Source of the DNA: Aliirhizobium smilacinae
Lineage (GTDB): Bacteria > Pseudomonadota > Alphaproteobacteria > Rhizobiales > Rhizobiaceae
Direction of reading: 5' to 3'
Assembly (NCBI RefSeq): GCF_006335145.1
Contig: NZ_VDMN01000005.1
Span: 186,001-250,000 of the forward strand
DNA length: 64,000 nucleotides
This document shows, piece by piece, positions 16,797 to 24,470 of the stretch; position 1 is the first letter of the stretch, and every line of letters begins with the position of its first letter. The notes under the pieces are model-generated. The model was not told where the DNA came from. It worked only from the letters and a program-made list of their open reading frames with translations, and made no database searches. A program made the translations under genes and the position numbers.

Positions 16797-17609
16797 ATGC
16801 ATTATACCCGAGTGAGGACGCAGAGCGATTTCGAAGGCGCGCTGGTTACTGTGTACTGCGCGGTCTGGCATCGCCAGCATAACAAGCTCGATCTGTTGAA
16901 GTCACATTATATCAATCTGCGCCGTCAGAGCATTGGCGTGCGCATACTCTACATCTTTGATAATGGCGATACGCCGCCGGATTGGCTCGACGCGGATTGC
17001 TATGTGTTTTCAGGCCCGCTTTCGATTTACGAAGCATGGGCTGCAGCGGTGGCGCTCAACAAGTCGTTCTATGTCATGAACCTCAACCTTGACGATCGCC
17101 TGGCCACCAATGCGGTAGAGATGATGGTCGGTGCTTCCTGTGCTTCTTCTGCTGCCCTTGTTGGCGGCGAGTGGCTGATTGCCTTCGATCATTCTCATCT
17201 CGACCAGCCGTTCAAGGCGCCACTGCTCGTGGCATCCGAGTTCGTGCCGGACTGGCCGCCCAAGCCGCACCAGCGTCTCAGGCTGGGCTCAGGATCCGGC
17301 GAGCGCGGCACCTTTGGTCCGGCAACATTGTGGCATGCCGCGGCGATCGGAAAATACTATCCGAGCTATTTCAATGACGGATCGATCATCAAATCGATTG
17401 GAGATACTCTGTTTTGGGGCGCAATCCAGCAAAAGGGTCTGAAGATGGTGCGCCTGCCAATTCTGATCGGAAAATATTACTCTTCGCCGACAGAACAGGC
17501 CGAATTCCGCTCGCACGAGGACCAAGAACTTCTGAGCCGTTACGGCGTCTCCAAAATCTCCTTCTCTGATCGCATTGTCGGCGGAGAAGTGCCTGAATTG
17601 GCAAGCTAG
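16797..17609 (+). CDS. Unassigned glycosyltransferase-like protein of the polysaccharide locus
   Basis: ATG 16797 (GAAGGA 10 bases upstream) gives 270 residues. An earlier ATG at 16749 is possible. The order of elements resembles a small GT-A fold: VTVYCAVWHRQ, IGVRILYIFDNGD, then YVMNLNLDDRLA, where the DD pair could be the metal site. A later FNDGSIIKSIGD segment could hold a catalytic acid. I cannot assign a family with confidence. It is transcribed divergently from the deoxysugar cluster, separated by a 278-bp gap in which I see no gene. Confidence 0.5.
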   Translation: MHYTRVRTQSDFEGALVTVYCAVWHRQHNKLDLLKSHYINLRRQSIGVRILYIFDNGDTPPDWLDADCYVFSGPLSIYEAWAAAVALNKSFYVMNLNLDDRLATNAVEMMVGASCASSAALVGGEWLIAFDHSHLDQPFKAPLLVASEFVPDWPPKPHQRLRLGSGSGERGTFGPATLWHAAAIGKYYPSYFNDGSIIKSIGDTLFWGAIQQKGLKMVRLPILIGKYYSSPTEQAEFRSHEDQELLSRYGVSKISFSDRIVGGEVPELAS

Positions 17610-17775
17610 GACACTTTCGGCAGAACACGTGGATTTATCAAGGCAAGCAGAATGATGCCCTCGACCAAGGTGGACACGGGCATCGTCGAACGATTGTGTC
17701 ACACGCGCCATGAACATAGCTCATGACGCATGAGTTCGACGGGTCATTTTGCAGCCAATACCGCAGAGATATTTG

Positions 17776-18612
17776 TTACCGGACGGTCTGCCGCTGCTCG
17801 CCTAGGCCATCGATGCCGAGCGTCATCACATCGCCGCGCTTCAGATAGGTCGGCGGTTTCATGCCCATGCCGACGCCGGGCGGTGTGCCTGTGGTGATGA
17901 TGTCGCCGGGCTCCAGCCGCATGAAGCGCGACAGATAGGAGACGATATGGGCAAGCGAAAAGATCATCGAACTGGTTGATCCGGTCTGCCGGCGTTCGCC
18001 GTTGACATCGAGCCAGAGACCGAGATCCTGGACATCGGCAATCTCGTCACGAGTGACGAGCCAGGGGCCGATGGGGCCATAGGTCGGCAGGCTCTTGCCC
18101 TTGATCCACTGGCCGCCGCGCTCGATCTGGTAAGAGCGTTCGGACACGTCGTTGCAGACGCAGAAACCCGCCACGTGATCGAGCGCCTGCGCTTCGGAAA
18201 CGTTGAATGCGGCGGTGCCGATCACCATCGCGATCTCCACTTCCCAGTCCGACTTCTCAGATCCTTCCGGCATCACGACATCGTCGGTTGGACCCGAGAT
18301 AGAGGATGGCGCCTTGCTGAATACGACTGGCTCGCTTGGGATTGGCATGTTGGATTCATGCGCGTGATCGACATAGTTCAAACCGATTGCAATGAAATGC
18401 CCGGGTTTCGCCACACAGGAGCCGAGCCGCACACCATCTTCTACGGCGGGCAGGGCACCAAGGTCAGAATTGCGAAGCCGCTGAAGGCTTGCCGGCGATA
18501 GAGCATCACCGGTGAAATTCGCAACGAGGCTGCTTACGTCGCGTATGCGACCTTCGTCATCCAAGATGCCAGGGCGCTCCGCGCCCGGCTCTCCATATCG
18601 AACCAGCTTCAT
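17776..18612 (-). CDS. Fumarylacetoacetate hydrolase family enzyme (2,4-diketo-3-deoxy-sugar-acid hydrolase type)
   Basis: ATG 18612 follows AGGAGAG and gives 278 residues. The longer frame to 18780 has no ribosome site. The FAH fold shows IGLNYVDHA, the metal ligand segment DWEVEIAMVIG, CNDVSERSYQ, GPIGPWLVT and TGTPPGVGMGMKPP. These fit hydrolases or lyases acting on 2,4-diketo-3-deoxy sugar acids (L-fuconate or L-rhamnonate pathways). It is the last gene of the minus-strand importer unit and lies opposite a UxaA-type dehydratase, consistent with sugar-acid catabolism. The exact substrate is inference. Confidence 0.75.
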   Translation of the reverse strand: MKLVRYGEPGAERPGILDDEGRIRDVSSLVANFTGDALSPASLQRLRNSDLGALPAVEDGVRLGSCVAKPGHFIAIGLNYVDHAHESNMPIPSEPVVFSKAPSSISGPTDDVVMPEGSEKSDWEVEIAMVIGTAAFNVSEAQALDHVAGFCVCNDVSERSYQIERGGQWIKGKSLPTYGPIGPWLVTRDEIADVQDLGLWLDVNGERRQTGSTSSMIFSLAHIVSYLSRFMRLEPGDIITTGTPPGVGMGMKPPTYLKRGDVMTLGIDGLGEQRQTVR

Positions 18613-18686
18613 AGTCTCTCCTGAAATGTAAGGGAATTGGAGCAGGCCGCGCGGGGCCTGCCTTATGGTATCAAAAGCCGTCCGGC

Positions 18687-19499
18687 TTACTGATTGAGCA
18701 TTTCTTCCGGCAGCGACTGCTTGAAGTAGTGCTGGTAGACCTTGTTCAGCTCGCCATTCTTGAGGTTCGCTGTGATCCATTCGTTGACCCAGGCTTCGAG
18801 CTCAGGTTCCTTCTGGCGCATGCCGACGGCCATCGGATAGGCGGCCAGTTCGACCTTGATGGCGAGATTTCGGCTTGGATTCTGATCGGCCACAGCCTGG
18901 GCGGTCGAAAGAGCTGCCGACATGTAGTCCTGCTGGCCGGTGCCAACCGCGGTATTGGTGGTCGCCTCGTCCTCGTAACGGACGATATTCGCTGTCACGC
19001 CTTTTTCCTTGGCCGCCTTGGTCAGCTCGATATCGGCCGTGGTGCCGCGTGCGACCGCAACGCTTTTGCCGTCAAGGCCGGAGGCATCCTTCAGGTCTTC
19101 GGCCTTGGGGCCGAGGATCACCACTGGGATGACCCCGTAAGGTTTCGAGAAGGTGATGACCTTCTTGCGCTCCTCGGTGATCGAGAAGGAAGCGATTACA
19201 AGATCGACCTTGTTGGAAATCAGGAACGGCACTCGATTTGCACCGGAGACCGGCACAACTTCAAGCGTGACGCCGAGATCTTTCGCCAGCAGCTTGGCTG
19301 TATCGATGTCGAGGCCGGTCTGCTGTGCCTTGTCGTCCAGCATGCCGTAAGGCGGATGGCCGACATCAACGGCGATCTGGATGCGGCCGCGCTGCTTGAT
19401 GGTTTCGAGCGCGTTGGCGAATGCTCCTCCAGCACCGCCGAGCAATACAGTCATGGCAAGGCCGCAGGACAGGACGCGGCGAGACAGTTTGATATTCAT
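18687..19499 (-). CDS. Polar-amino-acid-type ABC transporter substrate-binding protein
   Basis: This 270-residue SBP_bac_3 family protein has a signal peptide ending near AFA-NALE. Family landmarks are IQIAVDVGHPPYGMLDD at the start of the mature part, DIDTAKLLAKDLG, DLVIASFSITEERK and VARGTTADIEL. The protein is exported and delivers its ligand to the permease pair encoded upstream. Family members usually bind amino acids or other small anions. Since the unit also encodes FAH and UxaA enzymes, the ligand could be an acidic sugar derivative or opine rather than a plain amino acid. Confidence 0.85.
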   Translation of the reverse strand: MNIKLSRRVLSCGLAMTVLLGGAGGAFANALETIKQRGRIQIAVDVGHPPYGMLDDKAQQTGLDIDTAKLLAKDLGVTLEVVPVSGANRVPFLISNKVDLVIASFSITEERKKVITFSKPYGVIPVVILGPKAEDLKDASGLDGKSVAVARGTTADIELTKAAKEKGVTANIVRYEDEATTNTAVGTGQQDYMSAALSTAQAVADQNPSRNLAIKVELAAYPMAVGMRQKEPELEAWVNEWITANLKNGELNKVYQHYFKQSLPEEMLNQ

Positions 19500-19557
19500 G
19501 CTTTCTCCTCCTCCATCCGCCGTCCCATGACGGCGGCAAAATCAAATCCGATCCGTT

Positions 19558-20340
19558 TTACAGCCCGCTACCGACGAACTGCCTGAGTTCAACGGTCTGC
19601 GGATCGTCGAGCATCGTGCCCTTGCCGGCTTCCCAGACACGGCCCTGATGCATGTAGACGACGAGATCGGCGACCTGCCGGGCAAACGCCATTTCGTGGG
19701 TGACGAGCACCATCGTCATGCCGCCGGCCGCGAGTTTGCCGATGACGCGCAAAACCTCGCCCGTCAGTTCCGGATCGAGCGCCGATGTAACCTCATCGAA
19801 CAGCATCAGTTGCGGGCGCATGGCGAGCGAGCGGGCAATCGCGACGCGCTGCTGCTGGCCTCCGGAAAGCTGTTCGGGATAGCTCAAAGCCTTGTCCGAC
19901 AACCCGACCTGCTCCAGCACTTCGGCAGCCAAGGCCCGGCTCTGGGCTGCGTCGAGACCGTTCACCTTTCTTGGTGCGAGGGTGACGTTCTGTTCGACTG
20001 TCAGGTGCGGGAAGAGATTGTAGCTCTGGAAGACGATGCCGACCTCCTTGCGCAGGTCCCGCAGTTCGAAATCGCGGGCGCGCAGATTGCGGCCGCAGAC
20101 GGTCAGCTCACCGCCATTGATCTTCTCCAGCCCGTTGATACAGCGCAGAGCCGTGCTCTTGCCCGATCCGCTTCGGCCGATCAGCGCCGCGACCTGGCCC
20201 GGCATGACATCGAGGTCGATGCCCTTCAGCACTTCCAGTGCGCCGAAACTTTTATGCACGTCGCGAAACGAGACCATTGGCTGGACGCCGGTTTGAGGCG
20301 CGACCGGGGTGTGGACGGAGTTCATGGAAATGACGGTCAT
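19558..20340 (-). CDS. Polar-amino-acid-type ABC transporter ATPase
   Basis: The 260-residue ATPase of the GlnQ/HisP class has Walker A GRSGSGKST, Q-loop VFQSYNLFPHLTV, signature LSGGQQQRVAIARSLA, Walker B LMLFDEVTSALDPEL and H-loop VTHEM. Its start overlaps the stop of the second permease gene (ATGA). A 20-residue tail precedes the domain, and a later ATG (residue 6) may be used instead. Confidence 0.9.
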   Translation of the reverse strand: MTVISMNSVHTPVAPQTGVQPMVSFRDVHKSFGALEVLKGIDLDVMPGQVAALIGRSGSGKSTALRCINGLEKINGGELTVCGRNLRARDFELRDLRKEVGIVFQSYNLFPHLTVEQNVTLAPRKVNGLDAAQSRALAAEVLEQVGLSDKALSYPEQLSGGQQQRVAIARSLAMRPQLMLFDEVTSALDPELTGEVLRVIGKLAAGGMTMVLVTHEMAFARQVADLVVYMHQGRVWEAGKGTMLDDPQTVELRQFVGSGL

Positions 20341-20987
20341 GCGTTTCTCCTGTTAAGGCGCAGCTCGAACCGGCGGGCATAACGCGACAGCGGGAAGCAG
20401 ATGGCGAAATAGATCAGCGCCGCGGCGGTGAAGATGACGAAGGGCTTAAACGTGGCGTTGTTAAGAATCTTGGCCGAGTAGGTGAGGTCGAAGAAGCCAA
20501 TGACCACCGAGTAAGAGGTGTTCTTGACGATCTGAACCAGGAAGCCGACGGTTGGTGGTACGGCAATGCGCAATGCCTGCGGCAGGATCACATAGATGAA
20601 ACGCTGCAGGCTGGTGAGCGCCAGGCATTCTCCGGCTTCCCACTGGGTATTGGGCACGGCCTGGATGCAGCCTTTCCAGATCTCGCCGAGATAGGCGCTG
20701 GAATAAAGGGTCATGGCAATGGCTGCTGCCACCAGCGCATTGACGTCGAAACCATAGATGCTGACGCCGAAATAGACGACGAACATGATGACCGGCAAAG
20801 GAATGCCCTGCACGAACTGCACATAGGCACTTGAGGCACGACAGAGGAACCAGCCGCGCGAAATGCGGGCAAGCGCCACCGGCAGGCCGACGATCGTGCC
20901 GCCGACAAACCCCATCAGCGAGAGGACGGCGGTCCAGAAGGCGCCCTGAACCAGAAAGCCGTATTGATCGAGGCTCACACCGAGCAT
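20337..20987 (-). CDS. Polar-amino-acid-type ABC permease (second of a pair)
   Basis: The 216-residue HisM/GlnP-type permease has about five helices and the EAA loop SSAYLGEIWKGCIQAVPNTQWEAG, which docks to the ATPase. It starts 46 bases after its partner's stop and overlaps the ATPase start by four bases. A heterodimeric channel with the 21034-21738 product is expected. Confidence 0.88.
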   Translation of the reverse strand: MLGVSLDQYGFLVQGAFWTAVLSLMGFVGGTIVGLPVALARISRGWFLCRASSAYVQFVQGIPLPVIMFVVYFGVSIYGFDVNALVAAAIAMTLYSSAYLGEIWKGCIQAVPNTQWEAGECLALTSLQRFIYVILPQALRIAVPPTVGFLVQIVKNTSYSVVIGFFDLTYSAKILNNATFKPFVIFTAAALIYFAICFPLSRYARRFELRLNRRNA

Positions 20988-21033
20988 GGGCGATCTCCTT
21001 TCGGACGGTCGGAAATAGAGGCGGGACAGTGGC

Positions 21034-21738
21034 TCATAGCGGCGTCCTCAGCCTGCGCAGGCGGGTGAAGGCGAGTTGCGCCGCGCCGTGAAGACAGAGC
21101 CGCAGCATGGTGGCGAGTGCAAGATAGAGCGCCGCGATCACCAGATAGACGTCGAAGCCGCGGAAGGTGATCGACTGGACCTGATAACCGACACCAGTCA
21201 GCTCTTCGACCGAGATCTGCGACATGATCGAAGTTGCCAGCATCATCAGGATGAACTGGCTGACCAGTGCCGGATAGACCAGTTCGGCGGCCTGCGGCAG
21301 CTGGATGTTCCAGAAAATCTGGCGGCGGGTCATGGCGAGACAGTTCGCCGCTTCCAGCTGTCCTTTCGGAATGGCCTGGAAGCCGGCCCGCATGATCTCC
21401 GCCGAATAGGCGCCGGTGTTGATGACGAGTGCAATGACCGCTGCGTTGAACGGACCGATGCGGGCGCCAAGCACGGCCAGGCCGAAGAATAGCCAGAAGA
21501 CCTGGATGATCAGCGGTGTGTTGCGGATCGCCTCGATATAGATCGTCACGGCCGTCTGCAGCCAGCGCGGGCCATAAAGCCGGCCGACGGCGCAGGCCGT
21601 GCCGAGCGCAAAGCCCGGCAGGATCGAGACCACCGTCAACAGGATGGTCAAGCGTACGCCGCTGATGATCTCGGATCGAAAGCTTTCGAGAAAGCTGAAA
21701 TCGAACACATAGTCCAAATTATTCCTCCTCCTCCCCAT
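21034..21738 (-). CDS. Polar-amino-acid-type ABC permease (first of a pair)
   Basis: The 234-residue permease of the HisQ type has about five helices and the EAA motif GAYSAEIMRAGFQAIPKGQLEAA. The start is uncertain. The ATG at 21738 is followed at once by GGGGAGGAGGAGG, which is a strong ribosome-binding sequence and would otherwise encode Gly and three Arg. Initiation at the in-frame TTG 21717 or GTG 21708 is therefore more likely, giving about 227 or 224 residues. It is the first gene of the minus-strand unit and diverges from the UxaA gene. Confidence 0.85.
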   Translation of the reverse strand: MGRRRNNLDYVFDFSFLESFRSEIISGVRLTILLTVVSILPGFALGTACAVGRLYGPRWLQTAVTIYIEAIRNTPLIIQVFWLFFGLAVLGARIGPFNAAVIALVINTGAYSAEIMRAGFQAIPKGQLEAANCLAMTRRQIFWNIQLPQAAELVYPALVSQFILMMLATSIMSQISVEELTGVGYQVQSITFRGFDVYLVIAALYLALATMLRLCLHGAAQLAFTRLRRLRTPL

Positions 21739-21838
21739 CAGGTCGTTTGCAGCGTGTTTAGTGTCGTCCTCCTCGACGGCACGAAACCGGAAAACTGCTC
21801 CGATTATTTTCCTTGACAGTTCGATGTCGTCAGTGAAA

Positions 21839-21859
21839 TGACTTTTGTCGACAAAGTCA
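21839..21859. promoter_or_regulatory. Candidate GntR-family operator
   Basis: The perfect 12-bp palindrome TTTGTCGACAAA (21844-21855) is flanked by TGAC and GTCA arms offset by one base, for 21 bp overall. FadR-type GntR proteins recognise TTGT-ACAA style palindromes. It lies 23 bp before the UxaA start, downstream of a TTGACA hexamer at 21813-21818, a position suited to repression by the GntR protein encoded next. It may also affect the divergent importer operon. Confidence 0.6.
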
Positions 21860-21882
21860 ATTTCTTTCTTTGGGAGGATAAG

Positions 21883-23433
21883 ATGAAAATTGATGTGCAG
21901 GCCGGCTCGAATATTCCAGCCGCCATTCTATTGAATTCACTGGATAATGTTGCCGTGGCCCGACGCGAGATCGCGATTGGGGAGGCGTCCGGCGTCAACG
22001 GCATAGTGGCTGAAGCCGTCATTCCACGAGGTCACAAGATTGCGATCCGCGCAATTGCCAAAGGTGAGGCGGCGACGAAATACGGCCAGACGATCGGCAT
22101 TGCCAGCTGCGATATCGCGCCCGGAGACCACGTTCATCTGCAAAATATCGCCATGCAGGACAGCGACGTGACGCACCATTTCTCGTCGCACGTTCCGGTG
22201 ATCGATTTCGTCCCGGACGCCGAGCGGCGCACCTTTGAAGGTTATCTGCGGCCGGACGGCCAGGTCGGCACCCGCAATAATATCGGCATCATCTCGTCGG
22301 TGAACTGTTCCGCCACGGTCTCCCATGCGATCGCCGATCATTTCAATCGCGGCGGCGGGTTGAAGGGTTACGACAACATCGACGGCGTCGTTGCGCTGAC
22401 GCACGGGCAGGGCTGCGCGATCGGCACTGGAACCGAGGGATACGAATATCTGGTCCGCACGCTGAGCGGTTATGCGCGCAACCCGAATTTTGCCGGCATC
22501 CTGATGATCGGGCTTGGTTGCGAGGTGAACCAGATCTCGCTGATCCAGGAGAAATATGGTCTGGAGGAAAGCCAGTTCCTCAGAACCATGACGATCCAGC
22601 AGCTTGGTGGCACGCGCAAGACAGTCGAGGTCGCTTCGGCGATCATCGTCGAAATGCTCGATGCGCTGAAGGGGCAGGAACGGACGACGCAGCCGCTTTC
22701 CAAGCTGAAGCTTGCATTGCAATGCGGCGGTTCGGACGGATATTCCGGCATTTCCGCCAATCCTGCCCTTGGCCATGCATCCGATCTGCTTGTCAGACAT
22801 GGCGGTACGGCGGTCTTGAGCGAAACGCCGGAAATCTACGGCGCCGAACATCTGCTGACCATGCGCGCCGTAAAGCCAGAAGTTGCGCAGAAGTTGATGG
22901 ACCGGATCGAATGGTGGGGCGAATACACCTCGCGCCACGGTGCCGAACTCAACAACAACCCGTCGCACGGCAACAAGGCCGGCGGCTTGACGACGATCCT
23001 GGAAAAGTCTCTGGGCGCGGTCGCCAAGGGCGGCTCGATGCCGATGCAGGCCGTCTACGAATATGCCGAGATCATTGACGAAACCGGCTTCGTCTTCATG
23101 GATACGCCCGGTTACGATCCGGTCGCTGTTACCGGCCAGATCGCCGGCGGCTGCAACATGTTGATCTTCACCACCGGTCGCGGTTCCGTCTCCGGTTTCA
23201 AGCCGGTGCCGACGATCAAGGTTGCAACCAATACGGAAATGTTCGACCACATGAGCGAGGACATGGACGTCAATTGCGGCGCTATCGTTAATGGACGCGA
23301 AAGCATCGAGGAAGCCGGTGAGCGGATCTTCGAAACGCTGATCGCGGTCGCATCCGGGCAGCGGACGCTGAGCGAGATCTATGACTACGGCAACAACGAA
23401 TTCGTGCCTTGGCAGCTCGGCGCGATCACTTGA
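21883..23433 (+). CDS. UxaA/GarD family sugar-acid dehydratase
   Basis: ATG 21883 follows GGGAGGATAAG and gives 516 residues. The longer frame from 21838 runs through the operator. Residues 1-95 form the SAF domain (AVARREIAIGEASG, HKIAIRAI). The rest is the UxaA/GarD catalytic domain, with GYLRPDGQVGTRNN, ALTHGQGCAIG, the Cys/His-containing IGLGCEVNQ, LKLALQCGGSDGYSGISANP and DTPGYDPVAVTGQIAGG. The family dehydrates altronate, galactarate or related acids with Fe or Mn. Length lies between UxaA (about 495) and GarD (about 523). The substrate is not determined. Confidence 0.85.
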   Translation: MKIDVQAGSNIPAAILLNSLDNVAVARREIAIGEASGVNGIVAEAVIPRGHKIAIRAIAKGEAATKYGQTIGIASCDIAPGDHVHLQNIAMQDSDVTHHFSSHVPVIDFVPDAERRTFEGYLRPDGQVGTRNNIGIISSVNCSATVSHAIADHFNRGGGLKGYDNIDGVVALTHGQGCAIGTGTEGYEYLVRTLSGYARNPNFAGILMIGLGCEVNQISLIQEKYGLEESQFLRTMTIQQLGGTRKTVEVASAIIVEMLDALKGQERTTQPLSKLKLALQCGGSDGYSGISANPALGHASDLLVRHGGTAVLSETPEIYGAEHLLTMRAVKPEVAQKLMDRIEWWGEYTSRHGAELNNNPSHGNKAGGLTTILEKSLGAVAKGGSMPMQAVYEYAEIIDETGFVFMDTPGYDPVAVTGQIAGGCNMLIFTTGRGSVSGFKPVPTIKVATNTEMFDHMSEDMDVNCGAIVNGRESIEEAGERIFETLIAVASGQRTLSEIYDYGNNEFVPWQLGAIT

Positions 23434-23457
23434 CGGCAGCCTGTAACGGAGAGGAAC

Positions 23458-24417
23458 TTGGAGCGACAGCCGGCCTATCGGCGAATAGCCGAACATCTCG
23501 ATGGGGCGATCCGTGACGAGCGGATCGCCACCGGCGCGATCATCAAGATCGCTGAAGTTGCCAAGATCTTCGGATCAAGCCGCTCTCCGGTAAAGCAGGC
23601 TTTCGAAATTCTGGAGGCGCAAGGCAGCGTGCGCCCCCATGACGGGCAGGGTTTCGTCGTTGGTAACGACAGCGAGCCTTTCCGTTTTACTCTGACACCC
23701 GATCACCTGACGTTGGGTGACGATGATGATGCCGGCTTAAGCGCCCATGACGAGCTCTATTTCAGGATCGAGCGCGAACTGATCCTGCATTCGATGTCCG
23801 GTCATCTGAGGGTCAATGAACTGGCACTCGCCCGGCATTTCGGCATCGGCCGGACTGTGGCGCGCGATCTCATCTTCCGGGCCAACAAACTCGGAATCGT
23901 GGCGCGGGGAAACGGCGGCCACTGGCAGATCGTCGGCCTCGACGTTGATCGCTGCCGAAATCTCTATGACCTGCGACGGATTCTGGAGCCGGTCGCCCTG
24001 GAGGCCGCATCCTCTCTCATTCCGCGCCATGAGCTTGAGGCCATGCGAGGCCGTCTTGTCGAGGCGATAGCGGTATCGCCTGCGCTCGATATCGTCGATC
24101 TCGACGGGCTGGAGAACGATCTCCACCAACGCTGCCTCGGTTATTGCCCCAACCCGGAAATCATCGAGGCGCTATCGCGCACCGCCCCGACCTATATCTG
24201 CGGCAAATACCTGCAGGTCACGTTATCGGACAACCCGACGATCGAGACCTTCATGCACGACCACAAGGAGATCATCTCCTTCATACTCGATGGTCGCAGC
24301 AGGGACGCCGGTGAGCGGCTTCGCGAACACTTGAGCCTTTCCTGCGGGCAGATTGTCGAGCGGCTGACCGAATATCTAGAAACGAAAACAACGCCGGATG
24401 TCGATTACATTTGGTAG
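23458..24417 (+). CDS. GntR/FCD-type regulator with two tandem winged-helix domains
   Basis: Translation appears to start at TTG 23458, shortly after GGAGAGGAAC, giving 319 residues. Residues about 5-68 form one GntR winged helix (YRRIAEHLDGAIRDERI, GSSRSPVKQAFEILEAQG). A second winged helix follows at about 92-160 (RIERELILHS, FGIGRTVARDLIFRANKLG). The FCD ligand domain occupies the C-terminus, with metal-type residues in ENDLHQRC and HDHKEI. Canonical FadR-type regulators have only one winged helix. It lies 24 bases after the dehydratase gene and probably controls it and the divergent importer. Confidence 0.8.
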   Translation: MERQPAYRRIAEHLDGAIRDERIATGAIIKIAEVAKIFGSSRSPVKQAFEILEAQGSVRPHDGQGFVVGNDSEPFRFTLTPDHLTLGDDDDAGLSAHDELYFRIERELILHSMSGHLRVNELALARHFGIGRTVARDLIFRANKLGIVARGNGGHWQIVGLDVDRCRNLYDLRRILEPVALEAASSLIPRHELEAMRGRLVEAIAVSPALDIVDLDGLENDLHQRCLGYCPNPEIIEALSRTAPTYICGKYLQVTLSDNPTIETFMHDHKEIISFILDGRSRDAGERLREHLSLSCGQIVERLTEYLETKTTPDVDYIW

Positions 24418-24470
24418 GGATGTCGTCGCACCCGGCCGCGAGGTCGGGTGCACGCTGTCTGATGTGGCGA

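Noticed and set aside
21937..23496. Minus-strand 519-residue open frame opposite the UxaA gene
   Set aside because: It is the antisense shadow of a gene with clear family motifs. Its translation is Arg/Asp/His-rich without domain structure and has no ribosome site.
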